The notes beneath the pieces are model-generated. The model worked only from the letters and a program-made list of their open reading frames with translations. It searched no databases and was not told the origin of the DNA. Below are positions 1-5,363 of a stretch of 6,105 bases of DNA, piece by piece (position 1 is the stretch's first letter; every line of letters begins with the position of its first letter). Source of the stretch: Hyphomicrobiaceae bacterium (lineage in GTDB: Bacteria > Pseudomonadota > Alphaproteobacteria > Rhizobiales > MH13); contig JAGRKQ010000189.1 of NCBI GenBank assembly GCA_020442235.1, positions 1 through 6,105 of the forward strand, read 5' to 3'. The position numbers and the translations under genes were made by a program.

Positions 1-164
1 CGGATGCCCTGAACCGCCGCGTCGCGATAGGCCTCGGGATTTTCCGACAGCAGCTTCTTGGTGTGCAGCTGGCCCTTCGGGTCGCGGGCGACGATGTCGG
101 TGAAGGTGCCGCCACGGTCGATCCAGAAGTCCCACTTCCCTGCAACGCTGCCATCTCGCGACAT
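1..164 (-). CDS. 5-oxoprolinase (ATP-hydrolysing), fused HyuA/HyuB type; N-terminal fragment
   Basis: Only the first 54 codons lie in the window; the gene continues beyond the left edge. The translation begins [20 protein letters not shown] and continues with FTDIVARDP and [15 protein letters not shown]. The IDRGGTFTD block (residues 15-23) is the N-terminal phosphate-binding signature of the hydantoinase A/oxoprolinase fold. The Arg-Gly-Gly form and the KLLSENP block resemble the long (about 1,200-residue) 5-oxoprolinases more than stand-alone HyuA, which usually has a GxDIGGTFTD form. Family members hydrolyse 5-oxo-L-proline to L-glutamate with ATP in the cytoplasm. The ATG at 164-162 is preceded on the minus strand by a purine-rich GAGGGAAGG, which supports this start. 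The gene is divergent from a TRAP transporter operon, suggesting shared substrate and control. Identity as the oxoprolinase/hydantoinase family is firm; fused type and exact substrate are inferred because most of the protein is missing. Confidence 0.9.
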   Translation of the reverse strand, partial: MSRDGSVAGKWDFWIDRGGTFTDIVARDPKGQLHTKKLLSENPEAYRDAAVQGI

Positions 165-229
165 GGTTTGCCCTTCCCTCGGCCTTCGTGGCTTGATGCG
201 AATAAGGGGAACCACGTCTCGATCAAAAC

Positions 230-246
230 GTCAACAATTTGTTGAC
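230..246. promoter_or_regulatory. Perfect 17-bp palindrome, candidate operator in the divergent promoter region
   Basis: GTCAACAA-t-TTGTTGAC has 8-bp perfect arms around one central base, in an AT-rich patch of otherwise GC-rich DNA. A further copy of the half-site TTGTTGA lies at 256-262, 17 bp after the one at 239-245. Such a palindrome is of the size bound by dimers of MarR- or GntR-type regulators. It lies between two divergent genes and overlaps promoter-like hexamers on both strands. The MarR-like gene at 3203 is the obvious candidate ligand, but this is inference. Confidence 0.65.
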
Positions 247-270
247 AAGTTATCATTGTTGAGTGAGGCT
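242..270 (+). promoter_or_regulatory. Possible promoter of the TRAP operon
   Basis: A consensus -35 hexamer TTGACA is at 242-247, overlapping the right arm of the palindrome at 230-246. No good -10 follows at 16-18 bp: GAGGCT at 265-270 is poor. The call therefore rests on the -35 alone and on position upstream of the receptor gene. If it is used, a protein on the palindrome would block RNA polymerase. Confidence 0.35.
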
Positions 271-277
271 CCCCCAT

Positions 278-294
278 CCGGCCTTTCGGGCCGG
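278..294 (+). promoter_or_regulatory. Hairpin in the 5' leader of the TRAP receptor gene
   Basis: CCGGCC (278-283), loop TTTCG, GGCCGG (289-294) forms a 6-bp all-GC stem ending about 8 nt before the Shine-Dalgarno GAGAGGGG (303-310). No T-run follows, so it does not look like a terminator. It could stabilise the mRNA end or keep the ribosome site open. This is a structural observation only. Confidence 0.4.
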
Positions 295-317
295 CAAAAC
301 TTGAGAGGGGACGTGTC

Positions 318-1298
318 ATGAACAATCACGTGAAAACTGCGCCCCTGGCCGGCGCGGTCTGCTTCGGCCTGACCGGCGGCGCCCTGGCCCAGACGGCCTG
401 GGACATGCCAACGCCCTATGGCGATTCCATCTTCCACACGCAGAACATCATCCAGTTTGCCGACGATGTGCGCACCGCCACCGGCGGCGAGCTGGACATC
501 ACCGTCCATTCGGCCGGTTCGCTGTTCGGCCATCCGGAGATCAAGGACGCCGTGCGGCGCGGGCTTGCGCCGATCGGCGAGCTTCTGGTCAGCCGCCTGT
601 CGAATGAAAGCCCGATCTACGGCATCGATTCCATTCCGTTCCTGGCGACGAGCTATGACGAGGCGCGGGCGCTCTGGGAGGCCTCGCGCGGGGCGATCGC
701 CGAGCGTCTGGCGTCCGAAGGCCTGCTTCTGCTCTTCGCCGTGCCGTGGCCGCCGCAGGGGCTTTATCTTCAGGAAGAGGTCGAGTCCGTTTCCGCGCTT
801 CAGGGCGTCAATTTCCGGGCCTACAACACCGCGACCGAACGCCTTGCCCAGCTGATGGGCGCGGTGCCGACGCAGGTCGAGGCCGGCGACATCCCGACCG
901 CCTTCTCCACCGGCCGTGTCTCGGCGATGATCACCTCGCCGTCGACGGGTGCGGCCTCGCAGGCCTGGGACTTCGTGCATGTCTATGTCGATGCGCAGGC
1001 CTGGCTTCCCAAGAACATGGTCATCGTCAATCAGGCCGCCTTCGACGCGCTGCCCGAAGCCGTGCAGACCGCGGTGATGGAAGCGGCGGCTGCCGCCGAG
1101 GAGCGGGGCTGGGCCATGTCCGTCACCGAGACGGAAGAAAAGACCGCGCTGCTTCAGGAGAACGGCATGACGGTCGTTGCCCCCGGCGACACGCTGCGCG
1201 CCGAGCTTCAGGAGATCGGGGCGACCATGACCACGGAGTGGCTGGAAACGGCCGGTCCGGAGGGCGCTGCGATCATCGAGGCCTACCGGGCGCGCTGA
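318..1298 (+). CDS. TRAP transporter periplasmic solute-binding protein (DctP type)
   Basis: The 326-residue protein is the extracytoplasmic receptor of a tripartite ATP-independent periplasmic transporter; it captures a small, usually carboxylate-bearing solute and delivers it to the membrane subunits encoded next. Residues 1-24 look like a Sec signal peptide with cleavage after the AxA site A22-L23-A24, giving a mature start at Gln25. The fold signature is GVNFRAYNTATERL (163-176) followed by GAVPTQVEAGDIPTAFSTG (181-199); Arg167 matches the conserved arginine that clamps the substrate carboxylate in DctP proteins. Length is typical. Shine-Dalgarno GAGAGGGG lies about 8 nt before the ATG. 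It is the first gene of the operon and is followed by a hairpin with a T-run. The substrate cannot be read from the sequence; the divergent 5-oxoprolinase points to pyroglutamate or a similar ring amide (inference). DctP-type receptors that bind pyroglutamate are known from Bordetella pertussis. Confidence 0.93.
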   Translation: MNNHVKTAPLAGAVCFGLTGGALAQTAWDMPTPYGDSIFHTQNIIQFADDVRTATGGELDITVHSAGSLFGHPEIKDAVRRGLAPIGELLVSRLSNESPIYGIDSIPFLATSYDEARALWEASRGAIAERLASEGLLLLFAVPWPPQGLYLQEEVESVSALQGVNFRAYNTATERLAQLMGAVPTQVEAGDIPTAFSTGRVSAMITSPSTGAASQAWDFVHVYVDAQAWLPKNMVIVNQAAFDALPEAVQTAVMEAAAAAEERGWAMSVTETEEKTALLQENGMTVVAPGDTLRAELQEIGATMTTEWLETAGPEGAAIIEAYRAR

Positions 1299-1312
1299 TC
1301 GGGGATGAAACG

Positions 1313-1340
1313 GGGCGGGTCCATCGGGCCCGCCCTTTTT
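1313..1340 (+). terminator. Intrinsic terminator or attenuator between receptor and permease genes
   Basis: A 10-bp stem (1313-1322 with 1326-1335, one G-U pair) closes a 3-nt loop ATC and is followed directly by five Ts (1336-1340). It starts 14 nt after the receptor stop codon and ends 31 nt before the ATG of the next transporter gene. As that gene belongs to the same transporter, partial termination or protection of the receptor mRNA 3' end is likelier than a full stop. A weaker hairpin, CCAAA/TTTGG (1341-1345 with 1351-1355), follows. Confidence 0.75.
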
Positions 1341-1371
1341 CCAAACCCATTTTGGATTGGGGGAGGGTGCC

Positions 1372-1929
1372 ATGCGCGCCATACTCGACCGCGTCTATGC
1401 GGCCTCGCTCTGGCTGGCTGCGCTGGCGCTGGCGCTGATCGCTACGCTCGTCCTCATCCAGGTTCTGGGGCGGGTGCTCGACAAGATCCTGCGGTTCTTC
1501 GGGGCCGACGTGATCGGCTTCCAGATCCCGTCTCTGGCTGAAATCGGCGGCTTTCTCTTCGTCGGAGCTTCGTTTCTGGCGCTGGCCGGCACGCTGCGAG
1601 CAGGGGATCACATTCGCGTCACCATGCTCCTGAAGGCGGTTTCGCCGCGCCTGCGCCGGCTGATGGAGATCGGCGTTCTGGCGCTCGGCACGGGACTGGC
1701 CGGCTTTGCGGCCTGGCATTCGGCGCTTCAGGTCGCCGATTCCGTTGTCCATCACACCGTCTCCTTCGGCATGGTCGTGATCCCGCTGTGGATCCCGCAA
1801 GGGGTGATGACACTCGGTCTTGCCGTCTTTGTTCTGGCGCTTGTCGACGATCTCGTCGTCGCGGTCACGGGCGGGATACCGAGCACCATCGCGGTCGAGG
1901 AATCGCGCGGCATCGAGGGGGGTGAGTGA
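1372..1929 (+). CDS. TRAP transporter small membrane subunit (DctQ type)
   Basis: A 185-residue integral membrane protein, the small permease subunit that pairs with the large DctM subunit in the inner membrane. Four hydrophobic segments are visible at about 12-34, 54-74, 98-118 and 138-158, as expected for DctQ. The segment RAGDHIRVTML (76-86) after the second helix matches the conserved G(A/D)HIRV motif of the family. The ATG at 1372 is chosen because GGGAGG (1361-1366) sits 5 nt upstream as a good Shine-Dalgarno; a TTG at 1357 in the same frame would put that site inside the gene. The stop TGA (1927-1929) shares one base with the ATG of the next gene, so translation is probably coupled. 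The C-terminal tail after residue 165 is polar and presumably cytoplasmic. Identity rests on topology, the HIRV motif and the operon position. Confidence 0.9.
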   Translation: MRAILDRVYAASLWLAALALALIATLVLIQVLGRVLDKILRFFGADVIGFQIPSLAEIGGFLFVGASFLALAGTLRAGDHIRVTMLLKAVSPRLRRLMEIGVLALGTGLAGFAAWHSALQVADSVVHHTVSFGMVVIPLWIPQGVMTLGLAVFVLALVDDLVVAVTGGIPSTIAVEESRGIEGGE

Positions 1930-3233
1930 TGGATATCGCCGTTCTGTCGCTGATCCTTGCCGGCGTTCTCGTCGTTGCGCTCGCCTTCGGGCTGTGGGTC
2001 TCGCTCGGACTGCTTCTGGTCGGCCTTGTCGGCATGGAGCTGGCGACCAGCGCCCCGGCGGGTGCGGTCTTTGCCACCAAGGTCTGGGGGGCGCTCAACA
2101 TCTGGGACCTGACGGCGCTGCCGATGTTCATCTGGATGGGCGAGATCCTCTTCCGCTCGCGCCTGTCCGAAGACATGTTCGCCGGTCTGTCACCGTGGAT
2201 GCGGCGGGTGCCGGGCCGGCTGTTGCACGTCAACATCCTCGGCTGTGCGATCTTTGCCGCCGTCTCCGGTTCTTCGGCTGCGACCACGGCGACCATTGGG
2301 CGCATGTCCCTGCCGGAACTGACCAGGCGCGGCTATGACAGCCGCATGGCCATCGGCACGCTGGCCGGATCGGGCACGCTCGGGCTTCTGATCCCGCCCT
2401 CGATCATTCTCATCGTCTATGGTGCGGCGACGGAGCAGTCGATTGCGCGGCTGTTCATCGCCGGCGTTTTTCCCGGTCTGCTGCTGGCCGGCCTTTTCAT
2501 CGGCTACACGGTGCTGTGGTCGCTTCTGAACCGCTCGCGCATGCCCGATCCCGATCCCTCGATGCCCTTTGCGGCCAAGCTGCGGGCGGCGGCGCGGCTG
2601 GCGCCGACCATCGGGCTCATCGTCTGCGTCATCGGCTCGATCTATGCCGGGCTTGCCTCGCCGACCGAAGCGGCCGTCATCGGCGTTGCCGCGGCGCTTC
2701 TCCTGTCGAAGCTCACCGGTTCGCTCGACAAGGAGAGCTTCGTTTCGGCGCTGCTCGGGGCAACGCGCACCTCCTGCATGATCGCCTTCATCCTGGCCGG
2801 TGCCGCCTTCCTGACCGTGGCCATGGGCTACACCCGCATCCCGCGCACGCTCGCAACGCTGATCGCGGAAATGGATCTTTCTCCCTACATGCTGCTGGCG
2901 GTGCTGACCCTGTTCTTCATCGTGCTCGGCTGCTTCCTCGACGGGATTTCCATCGTCGTCCTGACGACCTCGGTGATCCTGCCGATGATCGAGGCGGCGC
3001 GGCTGGATACGATCTGGTTCGGCATTTTTCTGGTGCTGGTCGTTGAAATGAGCCAGATCACGCCGCCTGTGGGGTTCAATCTCTTCGTGTTGCAAGGCAT
3101 GACGGGACACAACATTTTCAGGATCGCGGGCTATGCCCTGCCGTTCTTCCTTCTGATGGTCGTCGCGACGATGCTCATCACCCTCTTTCCGGAGATTGCG
3201 CTATGGCTTCCGGCGACGATGTTGTCCAACTGA
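1929..3233 (+). CDS. TRAP transporter large permease subunit (DctM type)
   Basis: A 434-residue, strongly hydrophobic inner-membrane protein: the transport channel of the TRAP system, driven by an ion gradient, usually sodium. Family landmarks are SGSSAATTATIG (113-124), AGSGTLGLLIPPS (146-158), ASPTEAA (243-249), LGCFLDGIS (333-341) and EMSQITPPVGFNLFV (373-387). The repeated halves with P-P hairpins (PPS and PPVG) are characteristic of DctM and related elevator transporters. Length is normal. The ATG at 1929 overlaps the preceding stop by one base and follows a G-rich ribosome site, GAGGGG; a GTG at 1926 is a possible alternative adding one residue. The 3' end overlaps the regulator gene by 31 bp. 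It is intact, with no frameshift visible. Confidence 0.95.
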   Translation: MDIAVLSLILAGVLVVALAFGLWVSLGLLLVGLVGMELATSAPAGAVFATKVWGALNIWDLTALPMFIWMGEILFRSRLSEDMFAGLSPWMRRVPGRLLHVNILGCAIFAAVSGSSAATTATIGRMSLPELTRRGYDSRMAIGTLAGSGTLGLLIPPSIILIVYGAATEQSIARLFIAGVFPGLLLAGLFIGYTVLWSLLNRSRMPDPDPSMPFAAKLRAAARLAPTIGLIVCVIGSIYAGLASPTEAAVIGVAAALLLSKLTGSLDKESFVSALLGATRTSCMIAFILAGAAFLTVAMGYTRIPRTLATLIAEMDLSPYMLLAVLTLFFIVLGCFLDGISIVVLTTSVILPMIEAARLDTIWFGIFLVLVVEMSQITPPVGFNLFVLQGMTGHNIFRIAGYALPFFLLMVVATMLITLFPEIALWLPATMLSN

Positions 3234-3766
3234 AGACGCAAGGCGCGCGCGACCCCCTGTCCGGCATCGGGCCGGTGGTCTCCTCGGCGCATCTGGCCGA
3301 ATCCAGCGTGCCGGAACTGTCGGAAATGGAATTCGCCATGACCATGGCGGCCAACGCCTTCCATCGCTGGATGGGGCGCTGCATGGCCGCGGCAGGGGAG
3401 CCGGGGCTGTCGCCGCTGGAGGTGCTCGTCGTCCACCTCGTGCATCACCGTGCGCGGGCCAAGACGCTGGCCGACATCTGCCTCGTCCTCAACATCGAGG
3501 ACACCCACCTCGTCACCTATGCGGTGAAGAAGCTGGCCGAGCGCCAGCTCGTTTCCACCGGGCGCAAGGGCAAGGAAAAGACGGTGGCGATCACCGCGCG
3601 CGGCGCGGCGGTGTGCAAGCGCTATGGCGAAATCCGCGAGGCGCTGCTGGCACGGGGCGTTTCGCAACTCGGCATCGATGCAGCGGAAATCAGCCGGCTT
3701 GCGGCGCTCCTGAGGGCGATTTCGGGCAGCTACGACCAGGCGGCACGGGCAGCGGCGGCGCTCTAG
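3203..3766 (+). CDS. MarR-like winged-helix transcriptional regulator
   Basis: This 187-residue protein is a predicted DNA-binding regulator. The central part is a winged helix: a helix with SPLEVLVVHLVHH (70-82), then KTLADICLVLNIEDTHLV (87-104) as the helix-turn-helix, KKLAERQLV (109-117), and a basic wing GRKGKEKTVAITARG (120-134). Flanking helices at 41-63 and 140-185 would form the dimer interface, as in MarR proteins. The first 25 or so residues look disordered. The ATG at 3203 has GGAG (3191-3194) 8 nt upstream and overlaps the permease gene by 31 nt, so it is very likely translated from the operon mRNA and coupled to it. It probably senses the transported solute or its product and acts on the divergent promoter region, with the 230-246 palindrome as candidate site; target, sign and ligand are inference. 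Confidence 0.85.
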   Translation: MASGDDVVQLKTQGARDPLSGIGPVVSSAHLAESSVPELSEMEFAMTMAANAFHRWMGRCMAAAGEPGLSPLEVLVVHLVHHRARAKTLADICLVLNIEDTHLVTYAVKKLAERQLVSTGRKGKEKTVAITARGAAVCKRYGEIREALLARGVSQLGIDAAEISRLAALLRAISGSYDQAARAAAAL

Positions 3767-3781
3767 GCGTGTTCTTGGTGC

Positions 3782-3811
3782 TTGACGGGACGGCGCAAAG
3801 CCCGGCAATCA
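3782..3811 (+). promoter_or_regulatory. Weak promoter candidate for the J-domain/amidase pair
   Basis: CTTGACG (hexamer TTGACG at 3782-3787) matches the alphaproteobacterial -35. CAATCA at 3806-3811, 18 bp on, is a poor -10. A start about 7 nt later would fall at or next to the ATG at 3819, giving a nearly leaderless mRNA. No terminator is visible after the regulator stop at 3766, so read-through from the operon is an alternative. Confidence 0.3.
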
Positions 3812-3818
3812 CAGGTTC

Positions 3819-4523
3819 ATGAGCATTTTTTCGCAGCTTGCCGGCCTCATCAGCGAGACCGCCTCCACCCTCGGCAACGCCTTCGACAGCGTCGTCGACC
3901 GGTTGCGCTCGCTCGGCGGATCGGAGACAGAGCGGCGGCAGTTCGCCTTCACCGCGGCTATGATCGCGCTGGCGGCCAAGATGGCCAAGGCCGATGGCGT
4001 GGTGACCGGCGACGAGATCACCGCCTTCCGCGATCTGGTCGAATTTCCCCCGCATGAAGCCAAGAATGTCGCGCGGCTTTATGATCTCGCGCGGCAGGAT
4101 GTTGCCGGCTATCAGGCCTATGCCGACAAGATCGCCCGGCTTTTTCCCGATGACACGCTGTTTCTGGAAGACGTCGTCGACGGGCTGTTCCATATCGCCA
4201 AGGCCGACGGCGTCCTGCATGAAAACGAAGAGACGTTCCTGCGCGACGTCGCGCAGCGCTTCGGTTTCGGCGAGGCGGATTATCTGCGCATCCGCGCGCG
4301 CCATGTGCGTGGCGGCGGCGGCGATCCCTATGCGGTGCTCGGTGCCGATCCGTCGATGAGCTTTGCCGAGATCCGGCGGCTTTACCTCAAGATCGTCGCC
4401 GAGACGCACCCCGACCGCCTGACCGCGCGCGGCGTGCCGCCGGAGTTCATCAAGATCGCCTCGGAACGGCTTGCCGCGGTCAATGCCGCCTTCGACATGA
4501 TCGAGAAGGCGCATCGCCTGTGA
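3819..4523 (+). CDS. DjlA/TerB-like protein with C-terminal J domain (DnaJ-family co-chaperone)
   Basis: A 234-residue two-domain protein. The N-terminal part (about 40-160) is an all-helical TerB/DjlA-type domain with two matching acidic motifs, AKADGVVTGDEI (57-68) and AKADGVLHENEE (127-138), that may bind metal. Residues 169-234 form a J domain beginning DPYAVLGADP and containing the HPD tripeptide (197-199) needed to stimulate the ATPase of DnaK-type Hsp70. It is therefore a probable Hsp70 co-chaperone. E. coli DjlA has an N-terminal membrane segment; here residues 1-32 form an amphipathic stretch with no clear transmembrane helix, so it is probably cytoplasmic or peripherally bound. The start has only a weak ribosome site (AGG 3 nt before the ATG). 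Its last 4 bases overlap the start of the amidase gene, implying coupled translation. Client proteins are unknown; a role in envelope stress is a guess from the neighbours. Confidence 0.88.
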   Translation: MSIFSQLAGLISETASTLGNAFDSVVDRLRSLGGSETERRQFAFTAAMIALAAKMAKADGVVTGDEITAFRDLVEFPPHEAKNVARLYDLARQDVAGYQAYADKIARLFPDDTLFLEDVVDGLFHIAKADGVLHENEETFLRDVAQRFGFGEADYLRIRARHVRGGGGDPYAVLGADPSMSFAEIRRLYLKIVAETHPDRLTARGVPPEFIKIASERLAAVNAAFDMIEKAHRL

Positions 4524-5254
4524 GCGCCTTGCCGCTGATCGTCGTGCCCTCGGAAACCGCCGACAGCCGCAAGGGCCGGCCGGTCGACATGATCGTCCTG
4601 CATTATACCGGCATGCGGACCGGCGAGGAGGCGCTTCAGCGGCTGGTCGATCGGGACGTGAAGGTTTCCGCGCATTATCTTGTCGAGGAAGACGGGCGCA
4701 TCTTCCTGATGGTCGATGAAGCGCGGCGCGCCTGGCATGCCGGCGTTTCCTTCTGGCAGGGCGAACGCGACATCAACGCCGTTTCCATCGGCATCGAGAT
4801 CGTCAATCCGGGGCATGAATGGGGCTACCGGTCTTTTCCGGTTGCACAGATCGAGGCTGTGATCGCCCTCATCCGGGACATCCGAAGCCGTCATGGCGTG
4901 CCGGATGCGCGCATTCTGGCGCATTCCGACATCGCGCCGGACCGCAAGCAGGATCCGGGGGAGCTTTTTCCCTGGGATCGGCTTTTTCATGCCGGGATCG
5001 GGCGCTGGGTGCCGCCGGTTCCGATCACGCAAGGGCCTTGCCATGGTCCGGGATCGGAGGGGCAGCCGGTGCGGGCCATCCAGGCGCTGCTGTCCGCCTT
5101 CGGCTATGATGCGCCCCTGACCGGGGTCTATGACGCCCCGACCGCAGCGATCGTCACCGCCTTCCAGCGCCATTTCCGGCCCGAACGGGTCGATGGCGTC
5201 ATGGATGTGTCGACCCTGATGACGCTGAAAGCGCTTGAGAACGCAGCGCATTAA
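4520..5254 (+). CDS. N-acetylmuramoyl-L-alanine amidase (AmpD/AmiD type) with peptidoglycan-binding domain
   Basis: A 244-residue zinc amidase that cuts the bond between N-acetylmuramic (or anhydro-muramic) acid and L-alanine of the stem peptide. The Amidase_2 domain spans about 20-157. By comparison with AmpD, the zinc ligands are His28 (in IVLHYTG), His135 (in LAHSDIAPDRKQDPG) and Asp145; the catalytic residues are Glu93 (in IGIEIVNPG) and Lys143. Residues about 178-238 form a peptidoglycan-binding repeat: VRAIQALLSAFGYD, then TGVYDAPTAAIVTAFQRHF. No signal peptide or lipobox is seen, unlike the E. coli AmiD lipoprotein; this favours a cytoplasmic AmpD-like recycling role or export by an unrecognised route. 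The start is GTG at 4520, overlapping the previous stop by 4 nt (GTGA), with GAGAAGG 11 nt upstream. The active site is complete. Whether it prefers anhydro-muropeptides cannot be told. Confidence 0.92.
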   Translation: MSALPLIVVPSETADSRKGRPVDMIVLHYTGMRTGEEALQRLVDRDVKVSAHYLVEEDGRIFLMVDEARRAWHAGVSFWQGERDINAVSIGIEIVNPGHEWGYRSFPVAQIEAVIALIRDIRSRHGVPDARILAHSDIAPDRKQDPGELFPWDRLFHAGIGRWVPPVPITQGPCHGPGSEGQPVRAIQALLSAFGYDAPLTGVYDAPTAAIVTAFQRHFRPERVDGVMDVSTLMTLKALENAAH

Positions 5255-5363
5255 TCCTGTTTTGTTGCAGTGCGAAAGGCCAAGTGATTGAGCCGCCTCA
5301 TTTTGGCCGCATGAAACGGCAGAAAGCGCCCCCGTGAAAACAGGAAGGGTGCACTGCACAAAA
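5255..5363 (+). promoter_or_regulatory. Leader region with two competing inverted repeats before the SLT lipoprotein gene
   Basis: Pair A: TCCTGTTTT (5255-5263) with AAAACAGGA (5337-5345), 9 bp perfect. Pair B: 5260-5273 with 5351-5363, 13 bp with one bulged T, ending on the A of the start codon. Both use 5260-5263, so they exclude each other, and their order is interleaved (A, B, A', B'). Inside is a smaller hairpin, GGCCAA (5278-5283) with TTGGCC (5303-5308), capped by TGAG/CTCA. The Shine-Dalgarno GGAAGGG (5343-5349) overlaps arm A'. GTGCA-c-TGCAC (5349-5359) is itself palindromic. No T-run follows any stem, so I do not call a terminator. Whether it folds or regulates is inference. Confidence 0.5.

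Noticed and set aside
1357..1371. TTG start five codons upstream of the chosen DctQ start
   Set aside because: It would place the good GGGAGG ribosome site inside the gene, and no ribosome site precedes the TTG.
231..1382. 383-codon open frame on the minus strand
   Set aside because: It is antisense to the receptor gene, is rich in Arg/Gly/His as GC-rich shadow frames are, has no recognisable domain, and the plus-strand protein has a signal peptide and family motifs.
1926..1928. GTG start one codon upstream of the DctM ATG
   Set aside because: The adjacent ATG at 1929 is the stronger codon and gives the usual stop/start overlap; the two differ by one residue.
2190..3110. 306-codon minus-strand frame opposite the large permease gene
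   Set aside because: The translation is highly charged, low-complexity and without a domain; the opposite strand encodes a complete DctM protein.
4560..4640. Possible frameshift or split at the J-domain/amidase junction
   Set aside because: Both frames are intact and the 4-nt GTGA overlap is an ordinary coupled junction; each protein has its full domain set.
5278..5308. Hairpin after the amidase gene as a terminator
   Set aside because: The stem is interrupted by an asymmetric internal loop and no T-run follows on either strand.
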